Of a stretch of 64,000 nucleotides of DNA, positions 19,106 to 27,535 are shown one piece after another. The stretch spans positions 62,001-126,000 of the forward strand of contig DATLQU010000026.1 in the NCBI GenBank assembly GCA_035535015.1, read 5' to 3'. The stretch comes from Palsa-661 sp035535015. Lineage in GTDB: Bacteria; Actinomycetota; Acidimicrobiia; Acidimicrobiales; UBA8190. The notes under the pieces were generated by a model. That model was given only the letters and a program-made list of their open reading frames with translations. It was not told the origin of the DNA and made no database searches. The translations under genes were made by a program, and so were the position numbers. Positions within the stretch are counted from its first letter, which is position 1, and each line of letters starts with the position of its first letter.

Positions 19106-21199
19106 ATGGCTGACGCACGTCCCATCCGCGAATTCCCGATTGCCCGGACCCGAAACATCGGGATCATGGCCCACATCGACGCGGGCAAGACCACCACGAC
19201 CGAGCGGATCCTGTATTACACGGGCAAGAACTACAAGATCGGTGAGGTCCACGAGGGCGCCGCCACCATGGACTGGATGGTCCAGGAGCAGGAGCGGGGC
19301 ATCACCATCACCTCGGCCGCCACCACCTGCAAGTGGCGGGACTGCTGGATCAACATCATCGACACCCCGGGCCACGTCGACTTCACCGTCGAGGTGGAGC
19401 GCTCGCTGCGGGTCCTCGACGGCGCCGTCGCCGTCTTCGACGCCGTGGCCGGCGTCGAGCCCCAGACCGAGACGGTGTGGCGCCAGGCCAACAAGTACGA
19501 GGTCCCCCGGATCTGCTTCATCAACAAGATGGACCGGATCGGGGCCGACTTCGAGCGGTCGGTGCAGATGATCCGCGACCGGCTGGACGCCAACCCGGCT
19601 GTCATCCAGATCCCCATCGGGGCCGAGAGCGGCTTCCAGGGTCTCGTCGACCTGGTCACCATGCAGGCCCTGATCTGGGACGAGGGCATGGGCGAGAAGT
19701 GGCGCGAGGAAGAGATCCCGGCCGAGCTGGCCGCCGAGGCGGCCGAGGCCCGGCACCAGCTGGTCGATGTGCTGTCGAACTACGACGACGCCATCACCGA
19801 GAAGTACCTGGCTGACGAGGCGATCACCGCCGACGACCTGCGGCCGGCCATCCGCCGGGCCACCATCGCCAGCCAGATCGTGCCTGTGCTGTGCGGGTCG
19901 GCCTTCAAGAACAAGGGCGTCCAGCCCATGCTCGACGCCGTGGTCGACTACCTGCCGAGCCCCATGGACGTGGCCCCCACGCCCGGCCTCACCATGAAGG
20001 GCGAGGAGATCGTGCGTAAGCAAGACGACGCCGAGCCCTTTTCCGCCCTGGCCTTCAAGATCATGACCGACCCCTACGTGGGGAAGCTGACCTACATCCG
20101 GGTGTACTCGGGCACCCTGACCAAGGGGTCCGCCGCGCTCAACTCGACCAAGGACCGCAAGGAGCGGGTGGGGCGGATCCTGCAGATGCACGCCAACCAC
20201 CGCGAGGACAAGGACGCCATCTTCACCGGCGACATCGTGGCCGTGGTGGGGATGAAGCAGACCACCACCGGCGACACCCTGTGCGATCCCGACCACCCGG
20301 TGATCCTGGAAGCGCTCGAGTTCCCCGAGCCCGTGATCCACGTGGCCGTCGAGCCCAAGACCAAGGCCGACCAGGACAAGCTGGGCAAGGCTCTCTACTC
20401 GCTGTCCGAGGAGGACCCGACCTTCCGGGTCCGGACCGACGACGAGACGGGCCAGACGGTGATCTCGGGCATGGGCGAACTGCACCTCGAGGTGCTGGTC
20501 GACCGGATGCTGCGGGAATTCTCGGTGGACGCCAACGTGGGCAAGCCCCAGGTGGCCTACCGCGAGACGATCCGCAAGAAGGTGGAGAAGGTCGAGTGCC
20601 GCTATATCCGCCAGACCGGTGGCCGGGGCCAGTATGGCCACGTGGTCATCAGCCTGGAGCCCACTGGGCCCGGGGGCGGGTATGAGTTCATCGACAAGAT
20701 CTCGGGCGGGGTGATCCCGAAGGAGTACATCCCGGCCGTCGACGCCGGGATCCAGGAGGCCCTGACCAACGGTGTGCTGGCCGGGTACCCCATGGTCGAC
20801 GTCAGGGTCACCCTGACCTACGGCTCGTACCACGACGTGGACTCCTCCGAAATGGCCTTCAAGATCGCCGGCTCCATGGCCGTGAAGGACGCCGCCCGCA
20901 AGGCCAGCCCCGTGCTCCTGGAGCCGGTGATGGCCGTCGAGGTGGTGACCCCCGAGGAGAACATGGGCGACGTGATCGGCGACCTGTCGTCGCGACGGGG
21001 CAAGGTCGAAGGGATGGAGCAGCGGGGATCGACCCAGGTCGTCCGGGCTCTGGTACCCCTGGGCGACATGTTCGGCTACGCTACCGACCTGCGTTCGCGG
21101 ACCCAGGGTCGGGCCACGTACACGATGCAGTTCAGCGCGTACTACGAGGTCCCGGACTCGATCGCCCGCGAGATCATCGCCCGGGCGCGCGGAGAATGA
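19106..21199 (+). CDS. fusA: Elongation factor G
   Basis: A 697-aa translational GTPase that drives tRNA-mRNA translocation and ribosome recycling. P-loop AHIDAGKT at residues 22-29, switch II DTPGHVDF, and NKMD for guanine recognition. Domain II starts around residue 300; domains IV-V include GGRGQYGHVVI and the loop region ending AFKIAGSMAVKDA. Full length and canonical. A 150-nt gap to tuf has no clear promoter. Confidence 0.98.
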   Translation: MADARPIREFPIARTRNIGIMAHIDAGKTTTTERILYYTGKNYKIGEVHEGAATMDWMVQEQERGITITSAATTCKWRDCWINIIDTPGHVDFTVEVERSLRVLDGAVAVFDAVAGVEPQTETVWRQANKYEVPRICFINKMDRIGADFERSVQMIRDRLDANPAVIQIPIGAESGFQGLVDLVTMQALIWDEGMGEKWREEEIPAELAAEAAEARHQLVDVLSNYDDAITEKYLADEAITADDLRPAIRRATIASQIVPVLCGSAFKNKGVQPMLDAVVDYLPSPMDVAPTPGLTMKGEEIVRKQDDAEPFSALAFKIMTDPYVGKLTYIRVYSGTLTKGSAALNSTKDRKERVGRILQMHANHREDKDAIFTGDIVAVVGMKQTTTGDTLCDPDHPVILEALEFPEPVIHVAVEPKTKADQDKLGKALYSLSEEDPTFRVRTDDETGQTVISGMGELHLEVLVDRMLREFSVDANVGKPQVAYRETIRKKVEKVECRYIRQTGGRGQYGHVVISLEPTGPGGGYEFIDKISGGVIPKEYIPAVDAGIQEALTNGVLAGYPMVDVRVTLTYGSYHDVDSSEMAFKIAGSMAVKDAARKASPVLLEPVMAVEVVTPEENMGDVIGDLSSRRGKVEGMEQRGSTQVVRALVPLGDMFGYATDLRSRTQGRATYTMQFSAYYEVPDSIAREIIARARGE

Positions 21200-21350
21200 A
21201 AGACAGGCCGGAGCGCCCCGCGGGCGTCTCGGTCACACGGAGAGCAAGACACCCGAGCCCCTAGGGACAAGCACCTGAGGGACCCGGGACTGAGGCACAG
21301 AGGACGGTGGTGCCCGAGGGGGTACCGCCCAAGATCAGGGAAGCGAGAGC

Positions 21351-22538
<1,188 letters not shown>

Positions 22539-22576
22539 TGGTCGGGGCGGACTGAGGGAAATGGGGCGCGACGAAG

Positions 22577-22903
22577 TTGGCTGACGCAGCACGGCAGAAG
22601 ATCAGGATCAGGTTGAAGGCCTACGACCACGAGATCCTGGACCAGTCGACGGAGAAGATCGTCCAGACGGTCCTGCGGACCCAGGCCAAGGTGCAGGGCC
22701 CGGTGCCTCTTCCCACGGAGAAGCACCGCTACACGGTGATCCGGTCCCCCCACAAGTACAAGGACAGCCGGGAGCACTTCGAAATGCGGGTGCACAAGCG
22801 TCTGGTCGACATCATCGAGCACACGCCGAAGACGGTGGATTCCCTGCAACGGCTCGACCTTCCCGCCGGGGTCGACATCGAGATCAAGATACAGAACGTT
22901 TAA
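22577..22903 (+). CDS. rpsJ: 30S ribosomal protein S10, with a probably replaced 3' end
   Basis: A 108-aa S10 (also the NusE antitermination partner). The core is canonical: KIRIRLKAYDHEILDQS, VQGPVPLPTEKHRYTVIRSPH, HFEMRVHKRLVDI and LDLPAGVDIEIKI. The start is TTG; the nearby ATG at 22561 is out of frame. The last codons are unusual for this genome: the rare ATA (Ile), then GTT and TAA. An 18-nt copy of this 3' end recurs at 26554, next to rplC, but with the higher-GC GTC TGA. I infer that the tail of rpsJ was replaced by an incoming element. The rest of the gene looks native. Confidence 0.96.
   Translation: MADAARQKIRIRLKAYDHEILDQSTEKIVQTVLRTQAKVQGPVPLPTEKHRYTVIRSPHKYKDSREHFEMRVHKRLVDIIEHTPKTVDSLQRLDLPAGVDIEIKIQNV
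22882..22899 (+). repeat. Direct repeat, copy 1: 3' end of rpsJ (left boundary of insert)
   Basis: GATCAAGATACAGAACGT here and GATCAAGATTCAGAACGT at 26554-26571 agree at 17 of 18 positions and flank a 3.7-kb segment. In copy 1 the sequence is the coding end of rpsJ. The pattern matches an attachment site in which an integrating element restores the gene it enters. Confidence 0.65.
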
Positions 22904-22908
22904 CGCAG

Positions 22909-22936
22909 AAGGTGGTCTCCCTCGGGGGGCCACCTT
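22909..22936 (+). terminator. Hairpin just after rpsJ
   Basis: AAGGTGG (22909-22915) pairs with CCACCTT (22930-22936). The enclosed TCTCCCTC/GGGGGG can extend the stem by wobble pairs. It begins 6 nt after the rpsJ stop and has no T-run. It may end the rpsL-to-rpsJ transcript before the insert. Confidence 0.5.
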
Positions 22937-23862
22937 GTGGGGCCGTCCTCATCACCGAGTTCGCCGAGCGGTATGCGAAGGCCAAGACCCGGCACCCGTA
23001 CGTGGCTGAGCTGACGGACCTGTTTACCTCGACCGGGCGCGGGGCCTCCGGGAGGCCGAGGTCTTGGCTTGGTGCGCAGGCAACGGACGCCCCGTCGCCA
23101 ACAACTCCGTGACGAACGAGGACCGGATGACGAACCTCGATCTCGGAATCGAAACAGTCGCTCATCATCCGGCCCGGAATGTTGTGGCAACCGGCGTCGC
23201 GGAGGAAGCCGAGTGATCGTTTGCTCGACGCCTTCGACGATCGATGTCAGTCCGGCGGCTACCCATGTCGATCACGGTGCGGACGATTGCTGCCCGGCGG
23301 CATCGACGGTGACCCGATCGACGAAAGGGAATCGAACCCGGCAATGCCACTCAGAGTGACATGGCCGGCCCTGCGACTGGACGGCAGCCTCCAGTCGTCT
23401 ATCTGACGAGGAACGCCACAGACCACTGGCGACAGGTATCCCTTAAGTAACGGGTTCCGTCTGTCGATGGACAACGAAGACCCCTGAGAGGGGCGCCTGG
23501 TTTGGATAGCGTGCCGATTCGGTCGCATGTCGCCGAGGCTCGACGTGTCCTCTCCCCAATCCAAGGGAAGAGGCGTACCACGTCCTCGAATCGAGTCGCG
23601 ACGAAAGTTTGCGACGCGCCACGCCCCCATCGTCCTCAGCCATTCACTGTGCTCAGGATGATCGCACGCCGCGTCGACGCCGCGGTCCCCGCCGGCTACA
23701 GCGACGCCGATCACACGTTTGTCAGCTTCGGGGCTGGAGTCCGGCATAGCCGTGTTGGTCGGCAGCCGAGTACTCAGATCGAAACACTCGTTCATTCATG
23801 CCAGCGACCGAATCGGGCCGCGTCCAATGTGTAGTGGAGTGCGCTCCAGACGGGAGATCACC
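22937..23862. other. 926-nt AT-richer stretch without a convincing gene
   Basis: Base composition is visibly less GC-rich than in the flanking operons. Short protein-like scraps occur in different frames, such as ITEFAERYAKAKTRHPYVAE (from about 22951) and AEVLAWCAGNGRPVANNSV (from about 23058). Stops or frame changes interrupt both and I recognise neither family. An open frame on the reverse strand (23259-23795) lacks recognisable motifs and biased composition, so I do not call it. Small hairpins include CCCCT-GAG-AGGGG (23481-23493). ATCGAAACA-containing segments near 23148 and 23778 resemble each other. It may be decayed DNA or a long leader for the next gene. Confidence 0.5.
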
Positions 23863-26265
23863 GTGGTAAGGAACATCAATCGGATCGCAGTGGGAATGGT
23901 TGCGGCACTCGTCGCCTCATTCGTGATTATGACTCCTGCCGCGTACGCCGCATCCGTCGGCAGCGTGAGCGCCTCCCCGTCTTCCCTCACCGCCGGCGTC
24001 TCGGTTGCCTATACCGTCGGATTCTCCACGAGCTCAACCGGTGCATTGGCTGCTGGAACAGACACGATTACCTTGAGTGGTCCCCCCGGAACTCAATTTC
24101 CCCTCACCGCCACCGACTACACCGTTAACGGCACCTCGGTGAGTGTCCTACCTACTCAGACGGCCACCAACAATGTGACAATCACAACACCGGTCGCGGT
24201 GAATGCATCAACGGCGGTAGGAGTGGTGGCAGGGGTGGGGAATACTGCGACCAACACCACGGTTGCCGGAACTGACACCCTTCATGTCAACACTTCGATC
24301 GACGCCACCCCGATTGCGAGCAACCCCGCCTACGCGATAACCGCAGGTGTCGCCTCCCAGGTCGTGGTCACCGCCGGTGGGGACCAATCGGCCACCGTCG
24401 GCTCAACCTTCATTAACCCCTTGAGCGCCACCATCGAGGACCAATATGGCAACCCAGTATTGGTCGCCCTCACGAGGGTGACCTTCACCGCCCCGGCCAG
24501 CGGGGCCAGCGGCACCTTCGCCAACGGCACCGATACCGCTGTAACTACCACGAACAGCAGTGGCATTGCGACGACGACCGCATTTAGCGCCAACACCACG
24601 GGCGGTCCCTACGCTGTGGTCGCCGCGTCGTCCGGGGTGACCTCGGCCGCCTTCTCCGAGACCAACACGGTGGACGCCGCCTCCCAGGTCGTGGTCAGCG
24701 CCGGCGACGGCCAGAGCGCCACCGTGGGTACCGCCTTCGGCACCACCCTGAGCGCCACCATCGAGGACCAGTACGGCAACCCCGTGCTCGTGTCGGGCAC
24801 CACGGTGACCTTCACCGCCCCGGGTAGCGGGGCCAGCGGCACCTTCGCCAACGGCACCGATACCACGACGGCCACCACCACCTCCGGGGGCGTGGCCACG
24901 GCCTCGGTCTTCACCGCCAACACCACGGCCGGTCCCTACACGGTGACAGTCGCATCGGGCAGCTTGCTACCGGACAGCTTCTCCGAGGCCAACACGGCCG
25001 GCAGCGCCTCCCAGCTCGTGGTCAGCGCCGGCGACGGCCAGAGCGTCACCGTGGGCATGGGCTTCGCCACCACCCTGAGCGCCACCATCGAGGACCAATA
25101 CGGCAACCCCGTGCTCGTGTCGGGCACCACGGTGACCTTCACCGCCCCGGGCAGCGGGGCCAGCGGCACCTTCCTCAACGGCACCCGCACCACCACGGCC
25201 ACCACCACCTCCGGGGGCGTGGCCACGGCCTCCGTCCTCACCGCCAACACCACGGCCGGTCCCTACACGGTGACGGTGTCGTCGTCCGGGGTGACCTCGG
25301 CGTCCTTCTCCGAGACCAACACGGCCGACATCGTGCCCGGCGTCCCTCTGAGTCTGGCCGCCACCTCGGGCAATGCCGCGGTCACGCTCGCGTGGAACGA
25401 ACCTTCGAGCAACGGCGGCTCGGCCATAACCGGCTACCACGTCTATCAAGGGAATTCATCGGGCGGCGAGTCGACGACCCCGGTCGACGGCAGCAACCTC
25501 GCGGCCTGCGCCTCCTCCTCGGGATCGTCGCACTGCACGGTCACCGGCCTCACCAACGGACGTACCTACTACTTCACGGTGAAGGCGGTGAACGCCGTGG
25601 GGACTTCGCCTGCTTCCAACGGTGCCTCGGCCATCCCGACCGGCGTCAGTGGCTATGACTTGGCCGCCGCCGACGGTGGCGTGTTTGCCTTCGGCCATGC
25701 CGCGTACTTCGGATCGATGGGCGGAAAGCCGTTGAACCGGCCGATCGTGGGCATGGCGGTCACACCCGACGGTAACGGCTACTGGTTGGTGGCCTCCGAC
25801 GGTGGAATCTTCTCCTTCGGAGACGCCACGTTCTACGGATCGACGGGCGGAACGGCATTGAACCGGCCGATCGTGGGCATGGCGGTCACCCCCGACGGTA
25901 ACGGCTACTGGTTGGTGGCCTCCGACGGTGGAATCTTCTCCTTCGGAGACGCCACGTTCTACGGATCGATGGGCGGAACGGCATTGAACCGGCCGATTGT
26001 GGCCATGGCCGCTGATCCGGCGACCGGTGGCTACTGGTTGGTGGCCTCCGACGGCGGCATCTTCTCGTTCAATGCCGTGTTCGCCGGTTCACTCGGAGGA
26101 ACGGCATTGAACCGGCCGATCGTGGCCATGGCCGTTGATCCGGCGACCGGTGGCTACTGGTTGGTGGCCTCCGACGGCGGCATCTTCTCGTTCAACGCCG
26201 AGTTCTCTGGATCACTTGGAGGAACGCCACTAAGCCAGCCGATCGTGGGCATCGCGACGAGCTGA
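23863..26265 (+). CDS. Secreted surface protein with Ig-like repeats, fibronectin III and C-terminal YWLVASDGG repeats
   Basis: An 800-aa predicted exported protein. Start GTG at 23863, preceded by GGGAG; it gives a classical signal peptide (RNINR, hydrophobic GMVAALVASFVIM, cleavage after AYA near residue 30). Residues 31-160 look like a first Ig-like domain. Three tandem 109-aa Big_1/invasin-like domains follow (about 165-490), each with IEDQYGNPV. A fibronectin type III domain spans about 492-592. Five 41-42-aa repeats (about 597-800) share PIVGMAVTPDGNGYWLVASD and GGIFSF, known to me from acidimicrobial surface proteins. No LPxTG or membrane anchor. Adhesion or cell-envelope binding is an inference. 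It interrupts the S10 operon. Confidence 0.85.
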   Translation: MVRNINRIAVGMVAALVASFVIMTPAAYAASVGSVSASPSSLTAGVSVAYTVGFSTSSTGALAAGTDTITLSGPPGTQFPLTATDYTVNGTSVSVLPTQTATNNVTITTPVAVNASTAVGVVAGVGNTATNTTVAGTDTLHVNTSIDATPIASNPAYAITAGVASQVVVTAGGDQSATVGSTFINPLSATIEDQYGNPVLVALTRVTFTAPASGASGTFANGTDTAVTTTNSSGIATTTAFSANTTGGPYAVVAASSGVTSAAFSETNTVDAASQVVVSAGDGQSATVGTAFGTTLSATIEDQYGNPVLVSGTTVTFTAPGSGASGTFANGTDTTTATTTSGGVATASVFTANTTAGPYTVTVASGSLLPDSFSEANTAGSASQLVVSAGDGQSVTVGMGFATTLSATIEDQYGNPVLVSGTTVTFTAPGSGASGTFLNGTRTTTATTTSGGVATASVLTANTTAGPYTVTVSSSGVTSASFSETNTADIVPGVPLSLAATSGNAAVTLAWNEPSSNGGSAITGYHVYQGNSSGGESTTPVDGSNLAACASSSGSSHCTVTGLTNGRTYYFTVKAVNAVGTSPASNGASAIPTGVSGYDLAAADGGVFAFGHAAYFGSMGGKPLNRPIVGMAVTPDGNGYWLVASDGGIFSFGDATFYGSTGGTALNRPIVGMAVTPDGNGYWLVASDGGIFSFGDATFYGSMGGTALNRPIVAMAADPATGGYWLVASDGGIFSFNAVFAGSLGGTALNRPIVAMAVDPATGGYWLVASDGGIFSFNAEFSGSLGGTPLSQPIVGIATS
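24355..25335 (+). repeat. Three tandem 327-nt repeats encoding Ig-like domains
   Basis: The conserved GAGGACCA(A/G)TA(T/C)GGCAACCC start recurs at 24436, 24763 and 25090, exactly 327 nt apart. Copies 2 and 3 are nearly identical and GC-rich, while copy 1 is more diverged and less GC-rich. This suggests a recent duplication of the last unit. Confidence 0.9.
25660..26265 (+). repeat. Five tandem 123-126-nt repeats encoding YWLVASDGG units
   Basis: CCGATCGTGG (one copy with T for C) recurs at 25741, 25867, 25993, 26116 and 26239, spacings 126, 126, 123 and 123 nt. Each unit encodes about 42 residues with alternating hydrophobic strands and Gly turns. This is compatible with blades of a beta-propeller-like fold, but I cannot prove it. 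Confidence 0.85.
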
Positions 26266-26281
26266 TCGACAAAGAGCGCGT

Positions 26282-26351
26282 GTCAAGGGGCGCCGCAGGT
26301 CGGGTCCCCCTCGCGGCGCTGGCCCGACCAACGCCACAACCCTCCCTTGAC
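26282..26351 (+). ncRNA. Structured RNA candidate or terminator behind the surface protein gene
   Basis: An 8-bp outer stem, GTCAAGGG (26282-26289) with CCCTTGAC (26344-26351), encloses two 7-bp perfect pairings: GCGCCGC (26290-26296) with GCGGCGC (26313-26319), and GGTCGGG (26298-26304) with CCCGACC (26323-26329). The inner pairings cross, so they are either alternatives or a pseudoknot. It begins 16 nt after the stop codon. It may simply end the transcript, but it is more elaborate than the other terminators here. Confidence 0.45.
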
Positions 26352-26466
26352 CCCGTGCCGGCCTGTGGGCCCCACCGCCCGTAGGCCCCGATGCCGTGTC
26401 CAGGCACTCAGGCAGGACTTTGGGGCCAATGCCAGCATCACCAGATCCGTCAGTCTTCCTTCGAAA

Positions 26467-26495
26467 GGACCCCCTCAATAAGGGACCCCCTCAAT
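26467..26495. repeat. Two tandem copies of GGACCCCCTCAAT
   Basis: The 13-nt unit starts at 26467 and 26483 (period 16). It lies in the 275-nt noncoding stretch between the surface protein gene and the right boundary repeat. Function unknown. Confidence 0.7.
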
Positions 26496-26521
26496 GGAGC
26501 GATACGATGCCACCCGGCGTG

Positions 26522-26551
26522 CAGCTTTGGTGCTTATCTCCGCCAAAGCTG
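26522..26551. repeat. Perfect 9-bp inverted repeat beside the right boundary
   Basis: CAGCTTTGG (26522-26530) and CCAAAGCTG (26543-26551) are perfect complements around 12 nt. It ends 2 nt before the second rpsJ-tail copy. The position suggests a recombinase binding site or hairpin at the element end. It could also be a terminator. Confidence 0.55.
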
Positions 26552-26553
26552 AG

Positions 26554-26571
26554 GATCAAGATTCAGAACGT
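26554..26571 (+). repeat. Direct repeat, copy 2: rpsJ 3'-end remnant (right boundary of insert)
   Basis: GATCAAGATTCAGAACGT, followed by CTGA, reads in the S10 frame as IKIQNV-stop. It uses GTC and TGA, the codons expected in this genome. It is probably the original end of rpsJ, left behind next to rplC when the segment to its left arrived. Confidence 0.65.
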
Positions 26572-26866
26572 CTGATCCCTCCGGGGGGATCGGTCCTCCG
26601 GATGGGTTTTCACTGGAAAGCCACGGACTGATGGTGTAACGTCACAGGTCGGGCCGATTTCGGCCCAGTAAGCCGGAACGACGTCTCCGAGCGCCCACCC
26701 GCCCTGCGGTGGGGACCTCGGGGCAAAACCTGACGAGCGCTCCACTCGGGTTTCCCGGGCGGAGCGTTGGCATGCGAAGAGGGCACCTGTCTGGTGCCCT
26801 TCACCACGGTGACCTGTGGCCGACGGCGGCAGGTCTCCCCCGAGGACGGAAGGACTTCACGCGACC
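26572..26866 (+). promoter_or_regulatory. rplC leader with three hairpins
   Basis: This 295-nt noncoding stretch has an 8-bp hairpin at 26581-26601 followed by GGGTTTT, which resembles a Rho-independent terminator. It also has GGGCCGA-TT-TCGGCCC at 26651-26666 and GGGCACC-TGTCT-GGTGCCC at 26781-26799. A weak promoter candidate is TGGAAA (26614-26619), 17 nt, TAACGT (26637-26642). Since rplC is now separated from the rpsL promoter by terminator-like structures, transcription of the S10 operon may begin here. The hairpins near rplC could be an attenuator. All of this is read by eye. Confidence 0.45.
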
Positions 26867-27535
26867 GTGGCCACCAAGGCGATCGTCGGCGAGAAGGTCG
26901 GCATGACCCAGATCTGGGATGAGCAGCACCGTGCCGTACCGGTCACGGTGCTGCGGGTCGCGCCCATGCGGGTGGTGCGGGTGAAGACCACTGAGGGCGA
27001 GGGCTACTCGGCCCTGCAGGTGACCTGGGGCGTGCGACGGGCGGGAACGCTGAACAAGCCCGAACAGGGTCACTTTGCCGCCGCCGGGGTCGAGCCCGGT
27101 CGGCATCTCGTCGAGCTGCGTATCGACGATGCCAGCGGTTTCGAGGTCGGCCAACAGCTGACCGCCGACGTCCTGGCCGCCGGCGAGCGGGTGGACGTGA
27201 TCGCCGTCTCGAAGGGCAAGGGCTTCACCGGTGCCATGAAGAGGCACAACTTCAAGGGCCAAGGTGCCTCGCACGGCAACCACAAGAAGCACCGGTCGCC
27301 CGGCTCCATCGGCGCCTGCGCCACCCCGGCCCGTGTCTTCCGGGGCACGAAGATGGCCGGCCGGATGGGTGGCCACCAGGTCACATCGCTGAACCTCGAG
27401 GTGGTCCAGGCCGATCCCGATAAGGAACTGGTCCTGGTGAAGGGCGCCGTTCCCGGACCGCGTGGCGGCATGGTGGTGCTGCGCGACACGGTGAAGGGGA
27501 CGAGCGGCAAGACCACCGGCGGGGGTGGGTCGTGA
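26867..27535 (+). CDS. rplC: 50S ribosomal protein L3
   Basis: A 222-aa L3, an early-binding 23S rRNA protein whose loop reaches the peptidyl transferase centre. GTG start chosen because KAIVGEKVGMTQIWDE follows at once and GGACGGAAGGA lies about 10 nt upstream; the frame stays open further upstream without family sequence. SKGKGFTGAMKRHNFKGQGASHG and the GTKMAGRMGG loop, with the Gln methylation site close by, are conserved. It overlaps rplD by GTGA. It is the first gene of the S10 cluster after the insert. Confidence 0.97.
   Translation: MATKAIVGEKVGMTQIWDEQHRAVPVTVLRVAPMRVVRVKTTEGEGYSALQVTWGVRRAGTLNKPEQGHFAAAGVEPGRHLVELRIDDASGFEVGQQLTADVLAAGERVDVIAVSKGKGFTGAMKRHNFKGQGASHGNHKKHRSPGSIGACATPARVFRGTKMAGRMGGHQVTSLNLEVVQADPDKELVLVKGAVPGPRGGMVVLRDTVKGTSGKTTGGGGS

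Noticed and set aside
22951..23100. Fragments FAERYAKAKTRHPYVAEL and AEVLAWCAGNGRPV as remains of a TenA-like or transposase gene
   Set aside because: The resemblance is only to a few scattered residues and needs a frameshift. I could not support a family.
23259..23795. 178-codon open frame on the reverse strand inside the insert
   Set aside because: No signal peptide, domain or recognisable family, no ribosome binding site of note, and composition typical of chance frames. Kept only as a remark under the noncoding stretch.
24355..25335. Regular repeats as a CRISPR array
   Set aside because: The repeats are 327 nt, in frame and encode Ig-like domains; there are no short repeats with unique spacers.
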